DNA of 64,000 nucleotides from Paraburkholderia oxyphila NBRC 105797 (GCF_000685075.1 NZ_BAYD01000045.1:1-64000), one strand, 5' to 3'; counted from the first letter of the stretch, positions 49,129-57,564 are shown. The notes: a model not told the origin generated them from the sequence alone. Numbers and translations are program-made.

Positions 49129-50224
49129 ATTCGACAATCGATTCTCCTTCGACGTAGGTCGCGGTAAGCGTGAGTTCGCGGTCGAACACGTTGGCATCGG
49201 CCCATGCGCCGCGCGCGAGGCGGCCACGGTCTTCGATGCCGAGATAGTCGGCCGCGTAGCGCGACAGGCGCGCGGAAACATCTGCGATGGGCAGGCCGAG
49301 CGAAACGAGATTGCGCAAGGCCTGGTCCATGGTGAGGGTGCTGCCAGCGAGCGTGCCATCCGCGAGACGCACACCGCCGAGGCATTTGGTCACGTGCTGG
49401 CTGCCGAGGCGGTATTCGCCGTCGGGCATGCCGGTGGCCGAGGTGCTGTCGGTCACGACGTAGAGGCGCGGAATGGCGCGCAGCGCCGCGCGGATCGCGC
49501 CCGGATGCACGTGCAGCAGGTCGGGGATGATCTCCGCGTATTCCGCGTGGGCGAGCGCGGCGCCGACCAGACCCGGGTTGCGGTGATGCAGCGGCGACAT
49601 CGCATTGAAGAGGTGCGTGAAGCCACACGCACCGTGCTTGAGCGCGGCGACGGCATCGTCGTAGGTCGCGAGCGAGTGGCCGAGCTGCACGCGCACGCCG
49701 CGCGCCGCCATCTCGCCGATGATCTCGATATGGCCCGCGATTTCCGGGGCCACGGTCACCACGCGGATCGGCGCGATCGACAGATACTTGAGCACTTCGT
49801 CGAGCACGGCGGACACGGCCGCGTCGGGTTGCGCGCCGAGCTTGCCCGGATTGATGTACGGCCCTTCAAGGTGCACGCCCAGCACGCGCGCGCCGCCCGG
49901 CGTGCGCCGGCGCGCCACGTCGCCGAGACCCGCGACCACGCTCATCAGTTCGTCGCGCGGCGCGGTCATGGTGGTGGCGAGCAGGCTCGTCGTGCCGTAG
50001 CGCGCGTGGGTGCGCGCGATGGTTTCGATGGCGTCGCCCGCTTCCATGACGTCGGCGCCGCCGCCGCCGTGCACGTGCAAGTCGATGAAGCCCGGCAGGA
50101 TGTAGGGCTCGTCGTTCTTCGCCGGATCGACGGCCTCGCCCTCGATCGACCTGATGCGTCCGTTTTCGAACGTCAGCGTGCCGTTGATCCAGCCACCCGG
50201 GGTGAGAATGTTTCCGCTCAGCAT
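49121..50224 (-). CDS. nagA: N-acetylglucosamine-6-phosphate deacetylase
   Basis: NagA removes acetate from GlcNAc-6-P. The 367-residue amidohydrolase has the metal-site motif LPGFIDLHVHGGGG, GVHLEGPYINPGKLGAQ with the metal Glu, VQLGHSLATYDDAVAAL, FTHLFNAMSPLHHRNPG and the catalytic Asp in YVVTDSTSATGMPDG. Start at 50224 (MLSGNILTPGGWINGTL) is standard. It is followed by the SIS deaminase with an 8-base overlap and preceded by the GntR-type regulator gene. Confidence 0.96.
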   Translation of the reverse strand: MLSGNILTPGGWINGTLTFENGRIRSIEGEAVDPAKNDEPYILPGFIDLHVHGGGGADVMEAGDAIETIARTHARYGTTSLLATTMTAPRDELMSVVAGLGDVARRRTPGGARVLGVHLEGPYINPGKLGAQPDAAVSAVLDEVLKYLSIAPIRVVTVAPEIAGHIEIIGEMAARGVRVQLGHSLATYDDAVAALKHGACGFTHLFNAMSPLHHRNPGLVGAALAHAEYAEIIPDLLHVHPGAIRAALRAIPRLYVVTDSTSATGMPDGEYRLGSQHVTKCLGGVRLADGTLAGSTLTMDQALRNLVSLGLPIADVSARLSRYAADYLGIEDRGRLARGAWADANVFDRELTLTATYVEGESIVEYA

Positions 50225-50342
50225 GAGATTTTTCCGATTTTGCGCACGACAAATTGGGGTGCGCGATGAGTCGTGACGGTGACGTGCATGAGAGATTCGT
50301 GGCGCGGCGTTCCGTTCCCGCGAGCCGTCTTCGCTACTGCGT

Positions 50343-51077
50343 TCATTGCCTGAGCTCCGCGACGAAGTCGTAAAAGCCGTCGCGGCAATAGGTATCGGTG
50401 AGTTCGATGGCGTGCTGGTCGCGCGAAAAACCCACGCGCGTGATCACGAGCAGCGCCGCACGCGCCTCTACGCCCATCAGCGTCGCGATTTCGCCTGTCG
50501 CGTTGACCGCGCGGAAGTGCTGGAGCGCGCGCACGACCGGCACGCCGCGCCCTTCGAGATACGCATAGAGCGAGCCGTCGATGGCGTGCGGGTCCGGCAC
50601 GATGGACGCGGGCAGCGCCGAGTGCTCGACGGCCATCACGATGCCGTCCGCGCGCCGCAGGCGCCGCAGGCTCGCGACCGAGGCCCCCGGCGAGAGCCCA
50701 AGCTGCACGATCTCCTCACGGTGTGCCGCGCGCAACTCGCGTTCCAGCCAAACCGAGTCAGGCGTGAAGCCGCGCTGCTCCATCTTTTTCGTGAAGCCGG
50801 TCAGCCGCGAGAGCGGATCTTCGACACGCGGCGTGATGAAGCTGCCGGCGCCGCGTGCGCGCCGGATCAGCCCCTGCTCGACCAGCAGCTCGATGGCCTT
50901 GCGCGCCGTGATGCGCGATACGCCGATGGCGTCGGAGAGCGTGCGCTCCGAAGGCAGCGCCTCGCCCGCCGACCACACGCCGCAATGAATGGCCGTCGCA
51001 AGATTGCGCGCCAGCTGCAGATAGAGCGGCGTGACGTTGCGCGCATCGGGCATCAGGGCAGACCAACGGGTTTCCAT
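50343..51077 (-). CDS. GntR-family (HutC/DasR-like) repressor of the nag operon
   Basis: The 244-residue regulator has an N-terminal winged helix of the GntR type (LYLQLARNLATAIHCGVWSAGEALPSERTLSDAIGVSRITARKAI) and a C-terminal UTRA effector domain (ERELRAAHREEIVQLGLSPG; LLVITRVGFSRDQHAIELTDTYCRDGFYDFVAEL). As first gene of the GlcNAc operon it most likely senses GlcN-6-P or GlcNAc-6-P (NagR/YvoA/DasR role). The ATG at 51077 is preferred over the frame start at 51128. Confidence 0.93.
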   Translation of the reverse strand: METRWSALMPDARNVTPLYLQLARNLATAIHCGVWSAGEALPSERTLSDAIGVSRITARKAIELLVEQGLIRRARGAGSFITPRVEDPLSRLTGFTKKMEQRGFTPDSVWLERELRAAHREEIVQLGLSPGASVASLRRLRRADGIVMAVEHSALPASIVPDPHAIDGSLYAYLEGRGVPVVRALQHFRAVNATGEIATLMGVEARAALLVITRVGFSRDQHAIELTDTYCRDGFYDFVAELRQ

Positions 51078-51181
51078 GGAACTCCGGCCAGCGGTTGGAC
51101 AGATCGTGGGGGCTTCCGGACAAACCATCTGACACTTTCAACGTTGCCGTCGTGGTCACTGCCCGGTGCAAATTTGAGCCC

Positions 51182-51209
51182 ATTATATAACCACAATAAT
51201 ACCAGTCAA
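51182..51209 (-). promoter_or_regulatory. Strong sigma-70 promoter of the nag operon
   Basis: On the minus strand TTGACT (51209-51204) is followed after 16 bases by a perfect TATAAT (51187-51182). The spacer carries TGGTATT and TGGTT words, half-site-like for GntR/DasR regulators. The start point would be near 51175, giving a ~98-nt leader before nagR. Confidence 0.75.
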
Positions 51210-51249
51210 CATGCGCGAGAACCGCATTTCGATCGGCATAAATACCTTA

Positions 51250-51273
51250 TAAATCAATAGTTTATATGATTTA
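51250..51273. promoter_or_regulatory. AT-rich inverted repeat upstream of the nag promoter
   Basis: TAAATCA (51250-51256) and TGATTTA (51267-51273) form a perfect 7-bp inverted repeat with a 10-base A/T spacer, within an A/T-rich island (about 51180-51290). A second dyad, GGTAT-N13-ATACC, lies at 51305-51327. Together with TGGTAT-type words further up (about 51380-51410) this 426-base gap looks like a regulatory region; no gene is seen in it. Confidence 0.4.
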
Positions 51274-51503
51274 CAAAGGCTCTCCGGGTAGCGCGACAAG
51301 TATCGGTATTTTCCCTGGAGAGATACCTGTGGGCTCTTTTTGAGAGACCAGCAAGCCTCTCGGAGCACCAAACAGACAGACCAAAGTGATACCAAGTCAG
51401 GACCACCAGTCTGTTTCGGGGACACAACGACGACACCGCTGCGCCCTGACATCCCATATAGTGACAACTGACAAACATCAACAAATGACGACGGGGTACA
51501 AAG

Positions 51504-51941
51504 TTGTCAAACGATTCCACCATGAAACGGCGCGCCGAGGCCGTCCTGCAGTTCAATCGCTTCTATCGAAAATTTCTTGGCGAGCGACACAGCGAGCTCC
51601 CGCGCACCTCTTTTTCCTTGACCGAGATTCGCATCCTGCGCGAGCTGGAGAGCGGCCGCACGGATACCGCTGCGGCACTCGCACGCGACCTGACGCTCGA
51701 CTCCGGCTATCTGAGCCGGATCCTCACCGGATTCGAGCGTCAGCAGTTGATCTCGCGGCGCGCCTCGGAAGCCGACGCGCGCCAGACGCTCCTGAGCCTG
51801 ACCGAAACGGGGCGAGCCGCTTGCGCATCGCTTGCCGCGGCGGCGATCGGCGGTGTGGTGGGCTTGCTCGCGACACTCTCGATCGCCGAGCAGGAACAGT
51901 TGATCGACGCGATGGAACTCGTGCAGAAGTTGCTGGGATGA
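51504..51941 (+). CDS. MarR-family regulator, possibly truncated HTH-GNAT type
   Basis: The 145-residue product has a MarR winged-helix layout: an N-terminal dimer helix (AEAVLQFNRFYRKFLGERHSEL), HTH (FSLTEIRILRELESG; AAALARDLTLDSGYLSRILTGFERQQLISRR) and the wing EADARQTLLSLTETGRAA. The style (QFNRFYR, LDSGYLSRIL) is that of the N-terminal half of bifunctional HTH/GNAT proteins of about 300 residues. The frame stops where the acetyltransferase would begin, and no GNAT remnant is seen before the terminator at 52025. TTG at 51504 is the modelled start; ATG at 51522 is an alternative. Its ligand is unknown. Confidence 0.8.
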   Translation: MSNDSTMKRRAEAVLQFNRFYRKFLGERHSELPRTSFSLTEIRILRELESGRTDTAAALARDLTLDSGYLSRILTGFERQQLISRRASEADARQTLLSLTETGRAACASLAAAAIGGVVGLLATLSIAEQEQLIDAMELVQKLLG

Positions 51942-52024
51942 CAGTGCCACTCCAGGCGTGGCTGTAGCGGGCCTCGCACCACGCGACACCCATCGTAGGA
52001 CCTGCCCGGCCACGCTGCGGGCGC

Positions 52025-52058
52025 AAAAAAGCCGCTTACAGGAAGCGGCTTTTCTTTT
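52025..52058. terminator. Bidirectional terminator between the MarR-like gene and metQ
   Basis: GCCGCTT (52031-52037) pairs with AAGCGGC (52043-52049) around ACAGG, with six A before and TTTTCTTTT after. Confidence 0.9.
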
Positions 52059-52125
52059 GCTGGATCGCCAGCGGGCGCGGCTTGTTGGCCGCGCGCTGCG
52101 ATCGGGAGCGCGGATTCGGCGTCGC

Positions 52126-52938
52126 TTAGAACGACGGAATCATCGAGCCCTTGAACTCGCTCTTGATGAACTGGCGCACGTCTTCCGACTGATAAGCCGC
52201 GACCAGCTTCTTCACCCACGGCTTGTCCTTGTCCTGGACGCGCACGGCGATCAGATTCGCGTACGGGCTGTGGATGTCTTCCAGCGCGATCGCGTCCTTG
52301 GTCGGCTGCAGGCCCGCTGCCAGCGCGTAGTTCGTGTTGATCACGGCGGCGTCCACGTCGCCGAGCGCGCGCGGCAGTTGCGCAGCGTCCAGTTCGACGA
52401 GCTTCACCTTCTTCGGATTGTCGGCCACGTCGAGCGGCGTCGCGTTGTTGCCGTTCGTACCCGCACCGGCGCGCAGCTTGATCACGCCCTTGTTCTGCAG
52501 GAGCAGCAGCGCGCGGTTCTCGTTCGACGGGTCGTTCGGCACCGCGACCTTCGCGCCTTGCGGCAGGTCATTCAGCGACTTGAACTTCTTCGAGTACACG
52601 CCGATCGGCGAGATGTACGTGAGGCCCGCGTTCACGAGCTTGTAGCCGCGCTGCTTGATCTGGCTGTCGAGGTACGGTCCCGTCTGGAAACTGTTGGCGT
52701 CGAGGTCGCCCGAGTCGAGTGCCGCGTTCGGCTGCACGTAGTCGTTGAATTCGATGACCTTCACGTTCAGGCCTTCGCGCTTGGCGACCTTCTGGACCAC
52801 GGCCCAAACCTGGGCGTCCGGACCGGAAACGGTACCGACCTTGATGACCTTGTCGTCGGCGTGGGCGCCGAAGCTGGCTGCGAGCGTGGTGGCGGCGACG
52901 CCGGCGAGGAGAGCTTTAATCAGATTTCTGCGCTGCAT
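52126..52938 (-). CDS. metQ: MetQ/NlpA-family ABC transporter substrate-binding protein
   Basis: The 270-residue precursor has a signal peptide (MQRRNLIKALLAGVAATTLAASFGAHA, cleavage after AHA) and a NlpA domain: VIKVGTVSGPDAQVWAVVQKVAKREGLNVKVIEFNDYVQPNAALDSGDLDANSFQ. There is no lipobox cysteine, so it is probably a soluble periplasmic protein. The family binds D/L-methionine for MetNI. No metN or metI lies beside it, so it is an orphan copy that may serve a distant transporter or bind another ligand. The frame extends to 53025, but the MQRR start follows the signal-peptide pattern. Confidence 0.9.
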   Translation of the reverse strand: MQRRNLIKALLAGVAATTLAASFGAHADDKVIKVGTVSGPDAQVWAVVQKVAKREGLNVKVIEFNDYVQPNAALDSGDLDANSFQTGPYLDSQIKQRGYKLVNAGLTYISPIGVYSKKFKSLNDLPQGAKVAVPNDPSNENRALLLLQNKGVIKLRAGAGTNGNNATPLDVADNPKKVKLVELDAAQLPRALGDVDAAVINTNYALAAGLQPTKDAIALEDIHSPYANLIAVRVQDKDKPWVKKLVAAYQSEDVRQFIKSEFKGSMIPSF

Positions 52939-53187
52939 GGAGAGGATGTTCCTGCTTGTTGCGTGTTTGTTACTGTCGTGTCCCGGCTGCGGCGGCATTG
53001 TGTGCCGCCCGCCTGGAGGGCACAAATGGTCTCATATGGCACTGGCCGCGCGAAATATAGAAATCGCATACGGGTATACCAGCGGGCGCCAGTGAGGGGT
53101 AGCAGCTTGGGTCGCGCCTTCGGCGGACCGCAAAGCGCCAGTGGCCTAACCCGACCGGCCTGAACGACCTGGCTGGCCCAGGCGTCC

Positions 53188-53835
53188 TCAGTCGTTCGAG
53201 GCGAGCAGGATCTTCAGATCGTGCAGCCAGGGGGTCACGCCCTGCCCGTCGCGCGCAAAGAGGCGCAGCTTGCCGGTGGTGTCGAACACGTAGCTCGCGG
53301 CGGTGTGATCCATCGTGTAGCTACCGGGCGTATTGCCGGGCACCTTCGCGTAGTAGACGCGGAAGTCCTTCGTGACCTGCTTGAGTTGCGCCTCGTCGGC
53401 GGGGCGCAGCGCAATGAAGGTGGGATTGAAGGCGCTCACGTACTGGCTCAGGATCTGAGCGCTGTCACGCTCAGGATCGACGCTCACGAAGAGCACCTGC
53501 ACACGCTTCGCGGCATCGGGGCCCAGTTGCTGGAGCGCCTGCGAAAGCTCGGCCATGGTGGTCGGGCAGACGTCCGGGCAATGCGTGTAGCCGAAGAACA
53601 GCACGACCACCTTGCCCTTGAAGTCGGCAAGCGAGCGCATCTTGCCGCTCGTGTCCGGCAGCGAGAAGTCCTTGCCGAACTGCGTGTTGCCGGTGATGTC
53701 GAGGTTCGAGAACGACGGCGGCTGCGGACCGCAGCCTGCGAGCATCAACGTGCCGCCGAGCGCGCCCGCTGCTGCGAGCGCAATGAGAGAGACACGCGCG
53801 GCACGCGCCGCGCGCGCGAACAGGGAGCGGGCCAT
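53188..53835 (-). CDS. SCO1/SenC copper chaperone for cytochrome c oxidase
   Basis: Sco delivers copper to the CuA site of CtaC. The 215-residue lipoprotein precursor has a lipobox LAGC with Cys35, then a thioredoxin fold with the copper ligands Cys86 and Cys90 (FGYTHCPDVCPTTMAEL) and His177 (TMDHTAASYVFD). All three ligands are present. It starts four bases after the ctaB stop, so it is the last gene of the ctaA-ctaB-sco unit. Confidence 0.95.
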   Translation of the reverse strand: MARSLFARAARAARVSLIALAAAGALGGTLMLAGCGPQPPSFSNLDITGNTQFGKDFSLPDTSGKMRSLADFKGKVVVLFFGYTHCPDVCPTTMAELSQALQQLGPDAAKRVQVLFVSVDPERDSAQILSQYVSAFNPTFIALRPADEAQLKQVTKDFRVYYAKVPGNTPGSYTMDHTAASYVFDTTGKLRLFARDGQGVTPWLHDLKILLASND

Positions 53836-53839
53836 ACCG

Positions 53840-54754
53840 TTACATCCCGATGAGCGCGTGCACGTAATGATCGACGAGCAGCGCGGCGAACAGCACCGAG
53901 AGGTAAACGATCGAATAGCGGAAAGTCTTGCGTGCGAGCGCGTCCGAATACTCGAGGTAGATCTTCCACGCGTAGGCGAGGAACACCGCGCCGAGCAGGA
54001 CCGCCGCGACGAGATACAGCATGCCGCTCATGCCCGAGATATAGGGCATCAGCGTGACCGCGAACAGGATCACGGTATAGAGCAGGATGTGCAGGCGCGT
54101 GTACTTCTCGCCGTGCGTGTTGGGCAGCATCGGCAGGCCGGCGTTTTCGTAGTCTTTGCGGCGATAGAGCGCGAGCGACCAGAAGTGCGGCGGCGTCCAC
54201 ACGAAGATGATGAGCACCAGAATCCAGGCGTCGCCGGGCACGTGGCCCGTGACGGCGGCCCAGCCGAGCGCCGGCGGCATTGCGCCCGAGGCGCCGCCGA
54301 TCACGATGTTCTGGGGTGTGGCGGGCTTGAGCAGCAGCGTGTAGATGATCGCGTAGCCGATGAAGGTCGCGAACGTGAGCCACATGGTGAGCGGGTTGGT
54401 GAACGTGTAGAGCGTCCACATGCCGATGCCGCCGATCAGCGCGGAGAACAGCAGGATCTGCACGCTGGTGATCTCGCCGCGCGCCGAAGGACGCCAGGCC
54501 GTGCGACGCATGCGCGCATCCACCTTCTGCTCGACGAGGCAGTTGATCGCGAAGGCTGCGCCGGACGTCAGCCAGATGCCGACGGTGCCGCCGACCAGCT
54601 GTTTCCAGGGCACCATGCCCGGCACGGCGAGGAACATGCCGATGACCGCGCAAAACACGGCCAATTGAGTGACGCGGGGCTTCGTGAGCGCGAGATACTG
54701 CGAAATCCGGCTGCCGGGCCTGCCAGGATTTTGGGAGAGGGTTGTACTTTCCAT
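53840..54754 (-). CDS. ctaB: Protoheme IX farnesyltransferase (heme O synthase)
   Basis: CtaB attaches the farnesyl tail to heme b. The 304-residue UbiA-fold membrane protein has the first Asp-rich region NCLVEQKVDARMRRTAWRP, the segment IVIGGASGAMPPALGWAAVTG and the second polar region WSLALYRRKDYENAGLPMLPNTHG. The start is taken at ATG 54754 (MESTTLSQ). A GTG at 54769 overlaps the ctaA stop as GTGA and would be a coupled start, so either is possible. It works directly upstream of CtaA in heme A synthesis. Confidence 0.95.
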   Translation of the reverse strand: MESTTLSQNPGRPGSRISQYLALTKPRVTQLAVFCAVIGMFLAVPGMVPWKQLVGGTVGIWLTSGAAFAINCLVEQKVDARMRRTAWRPSARGEITSVQILLFSALIGGIGMWTLYTFTNPLTMWLTFATFIGYAIIYTLLLKPATPQNIVIGGASGAMPPALGWAAVTGHVPGDAWILVLIIFVWTPPHFWSLALYRRKDYENAGLPMLPNTHGEKYTRLHILLYTVILFAVTLMPYISGMSGMLYLVAAVLLGAVFLAYAWKIYLEYSDALARKTFRYSIVYLSVLFAALLVDHYVHALIGM

Positions 54755-54765
54755 AGGGGGCGGGA

Positions 54766-55875
54766 TCACACCGCAGCGGTATCGCGCGCAGGGAGGACGG
54801 CGCGGCCGGGGCGGCTACAAGCAATTCGAAAGTTTAGCACGACGACCAGAAGCAACAGGATCGCCGCGCCACCGTTGTGCGCAACTGCCACAGGCAGCGG
54901 CCACTGCAGCACGATGTTCGATAGTCCGGTCAAAAACTGGATCGCGATCACGATCAGGACCCAGTTAGCGGGGCGCCGCAGTGAAGCGTAGCGGCGCAAC
55001 TTGAGGGCGAACCATACCAGATATGCGATCACGGCGAACGCGAACGTGCGGTGCGTCCAATGGATTGCAACGAGTGCGTCCTGGGTGATCACATCGCCGT
55101 TGCCGTCCATGCCGAGCGCGCGCCAGAGGTGGAAGCCGTGGTGGAAGTCCATCGGCGGGATCCACGCGCCGTTGCAAGTCGGGAAGTCCGTACAGGCGAG
55201 CACCGCGTAGTTCGTGCTCACCCAGCCGCCCAGCGCGATCTGCACGACCAGCAGCACGAGCGCCGCCAGCGCGGCCACGCGCCAGCGCGCGGCGTCAGGC
55301 TCGAACGTGGGCAGCGGCGTCATGCGCGCGGCGAGCCACGCGAGCGCGCCTAGCAGCGTCAGGCCAAGCATCAGGTGCGTGGTGACGATGATGGGCTGCA
55401 GCTTCATCGTGACCGTCCATGCACCGAACACGCCCTGCACGACGATCAGGCCGAGCAGCGCCGTGGGCCACCACGGCGAGACGTGCAGCGGCATGCGCTT
55501 GATGCGCGCGCGCCAGGCGATGGCCGTCTGCGCGATGATCAGGACACCGATGGCCATCGCGAAATAGCGGTGAATCATCTCGATCCACGCCTTCGTCATG
55601 CTCACGGGCCCGCTCGGCATTGCGAGATGCGCGGCCGCGATCTGCGCATGCGCGATGAACGGCGACGACGTCCCATAGCAGCCCGGCCAATCGGGGCAGC
55701 CGAGGCCCGAATCGGTGAGGCGCGTGAAGCCGCCGAACATCACGAGGTCGAGCGTCATGAAGGTCGTGAGCCACACGAGCTTGCGGAACTTGTCGTCGTC
55801 GGCCTTCACCCAGACCCACGACAGCGGCAGCAACGCGATGCACAGGCCGATCAGGCCCAGCTCCAGGATAAACAT
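54766..55875 (-). CDS. ctaA: Heme A synthase (COX15/CtaA)
   Basis: CtaA oxidises the C8 methyl of heme O to formyl, giving heme A for the aa3 oxidase. The 369-residue membrane protein has eight TM helices in two four-helix halves, with conserved GGFTRLTDSGLGCPDWPGCYG, IEMIHRYFAMAIG, VTTHLMLGL, ACTDFPTCNG and AIHWTHRTFAF providing the heme-ligand histidines. Its stop overlaps a possible GTG start of ctaB. Confidence 0.96.
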   Translation of the reverse strand: MFILELGLIGLCIALLPLSWVWVKADDDKFRKLVWLTTFMTLDLVMFGGFTRLTDSGLGCPDWPGCYGTSSPFIAHAQIAAAHLAMPSGPVSMTKAWIEMIHRYFAMAIGVLIIAQTAIAWRARIKRMPLHVSPWWPTALLGLIVVQGVFGAWTVTMKLQPIIVTTHLMLGLTLLGALAWLAARMTPLPTFEPDAARWRVAALAALVLLVVQIALGGWVSTNYAVLACTDFPTCNGAWIPPMDFHHGFHLWRALGMDGNGDVITQDALVAIHWTHRTFAFAVIAYLVWFALKLRRYASLRRPANWVLIVIAIQFLTGLSNIVLQWPLPVAVAHNGGAAILLLLVVVLNFRIACSRPGRAVLPARDTAAV

Positions 55876-55913
55876 CTCTCGTACTCTTTTCTGTCAGACT
55901 CGCGCTGCGCACC

Positions 55914-56627
55914 TTAACCGATACGCGACCACTTGAGGAGTTTGGTCACGTCTTCTTTGATCCTGGACGGATCTGGCTGCGTCGGAAACCGCATCATCAG
56001 GTTGCCGTTGGGATCGACCATGTAGATGTGATCGGTGTCCTTCGTCGTGTTGGTGGCGGGCAGCCAGGCGGCCACCGAGGCCGGATCGGCGCGCAGCATG
56101 CGCGTATCCGGATAGGCGGTCTTCAAGGCGGCCGGCACGCTGGCATCGTCGGTGCGCAGCCAGACCATGACGATGCGCTCGCGCTCCTGGCCTTGCGTCG
56201 CGCGCACCTGGCGCATGAAGTAGAGCTTCTTCGCACAGGCCTCGTCGCACGCACCGCCGTCCACCGAGATCATGAGCCAGCGGCCCTTGAGCGAGGCAAG
56301 CGGGACTTCGCGGCCATCGTCGCCGGTCACCATCAGCGCGGACGGAATCGTGCGCTGCGGCTCGATCAGCGTGCCGTAGCTCGTCGTGCCGCCCTTCGGC
56401 TTGATCACGTAGTACGTGAAATAGGAGATCGCGATCGGCGCGGCGCACATCAGCGCGATCAGCAGCAACATCCAGCGGCCGCGCTGCCATGAGCCCTTCG
56501 GTGGCGCGCCGTTCCGGGGCGCGCCCTTCGGCACGGCGCCCTGCGGCTGTGCGCTCCGGGTCGTGGCGCCCTTCTGCAGCGTTGCGCTGCGCGAAACCTG
56601 CGATGAATCGGGAGAATGCGTCGACAC
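55914..56627 (-). CDS. Membrane-anchored Sco-like thioredoxin-fold protein
   Basis: The 237-residue protein starts at GTG 56627 with GAGG eight bases upstream. Residues 1-50 are polar with Pro/Lys/Gly-rich repeats (GAVPKGAPRNGAPPKG), 52-74 form one TM helix (MLLLIALMCAAPIAISYFTYY), and the periplasmic domain looks like a distant Sco: Cys127 and Cys131 in VDGGACDEACAKKLYFMRQ, and His200 in TKDTDHIYMVDPNG. It sits between surf1 and ctaA as in other Burkholderiaceae and is often given only a general name in databases. A copper or disulfide role in oxidase assembly is inferred from the three preserved ligand positions. Confidence 0.82.
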   Translation of the reverse strand: MSTHSPDSSQVSRSATLQKGATTRSAQPQGAVPKGAPRNGAPPKGSWQRGRWMLLLIALMCAAPIAISYFTYYVIKPKGGTTSYGTLIEPQRTIPSALMVTGDDGREVPLASLKGRWLMISVDGGACDEACAKKLYFMRQVRATQGQERERIVMVWLRTDDASVPAALKTAYPDTRMLRADPASVAAWLPATNTTKDTDHIYMVDPNGNLMMRFPTQPDPSRIKEDVTKLLKWSRIG

Positions 56628-56740
56628 TGCTTGAACCTCGTTTCTGTCGCTTCCAGTTATCCATGCGCTGCCATGTCGCAGCGAATCCTTGCGCCTGATG
56701 AACCGCCCGGCGGCGCGATCGGCCAGAAGCTCATCGATCG

Positions 56741-57499
56741 TCAGGCGTCCTTCGTGCTGTGCGCCGGCTCCTGCCCACGCCCTCCGCTGCGCCCTTTTGT
56801 CGCAGCCCGGCGGGCCGCGTAGAGGCCGAATCCGAGCGCCGCGGCCGCCATGCCCCACCACTGGAGCATGTAGCCGTAGTTGCGTTCGACGTCCGCGACC
56901 GGCACGGGCCAGTCGCGCACGAGGCCGTCCTTGAAGGCCGGCAAGAAGCCCGTTTGCTGGATCACGAAGGGCTGCAGCGGCAGCCCGGTTTCCGCCGCGT
57001 AGGAAGCGACGCCGAGATTCTGCCGTATCTTCTGATGCGCTGCAGAGCCGCCCGCACCCAGCTCGAAGGCACGCGAGGCGTCCGCGCGCGCAATGCCCTC
57101 CACTTCGACCGGCCCCGTGGGTGTCAGATAGGGCGCGATCCGCTCCCGGTCCTCGATGTTGCGCGGCAGCCAGCCGCGGTTCACGAGCACGTAGCCGCCG
57201 CCTTCCAGTTTAAGCGGCATCACCACGTAAAAGCCTGGCTGGTCGTTATAGGGACGATTGTCGAGATACACCACGCGCTCGGGCATGAACGTGCCTTGCG
57301 CCCGCACGCGATGAAACTCGATGTCCTTGAGCGCGACCGGCGCGGCGCCCACCGGCTGCGGGTTCGCGTTTTCGTAGCGCGTGATCTGCGCCTGCAGCGC
57401 TTCCTTTTGATGGGCGCGATCGCGTTGCCAGAAGCCGAGGCGTATGGTCACGGCCATCACGACCAGGATGAGCAGCGCGGGAACGAGCCGGATCTTCAT
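56741..57499 (-). CDS. SURF1-family cytochrome c oxidase assembly protein
   Basis: SURF1 helps insert heme a into subunit I. The 252-residue protein has two TM helices, at about 5-23 (VPALLILVVMAVTIRLGFWQ) and near the C-terminus (GYMLQWWGMAAAALGFGLYAARR). Between them are the family motifs LGFWQRDRAHQKEALQ, VYLDNRPYNDQPGFYVVMPL, VLVNRGWLPR and the C-terminal NYGYMLQWWGMA. Start at 57499. It begins a leftward unit with the Sco-like gene, ctaA, ctaB and sco1, and diverges from the small DUF2909 gene. Confidence 0.93.
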   Translation of the reverse strand: MKIRLVPALLILVVMAVTIRLGFWQRDRAHQKEALQAQITRYENANPQPVGAAPVALKDIEFHRVRAQGTFMPERVVYLDNRPYNDQPGFYVVMPLKLEGGGYVLVNRGWLPRNIEDRERIAPYLTPTGPVEVEGIARADASRAFELGAGGSAAHQKIRQNLGVASYAAETGLPLQPFVIQQTGFLPAFKDGLVRDWPVPVADVERNYGYMLQWWGMAAAALGFGLYAARRAATKGRSGGRGQEPAHSTKDA

Positions 57500-57558
57500 T
57501 GGGCCCATCCGATGCGGCGCATTCGAATGACCGAACCCCGTGCCAGGGAGCACGGTGC

Positions 57559-57564
57559 GATAAT
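57559..57564 (+). promoter_or_regulatory. Extended -10 promoter candidate for the DUF2909 gene
   Basis: TGC-GATAAT forms an extended -10 (TGn plus 5 of 6) 40 bases before the ATG at 57605. No -35 is recognisable. Confidence 0.4.

Noticed and set aside
52939..53187. SAM riboswitch or other methionine-responsive RNA upstream of metQ
   Set aside because: No recognisable conserved core, paired arrangement or terminator was found in the 249-base gap.
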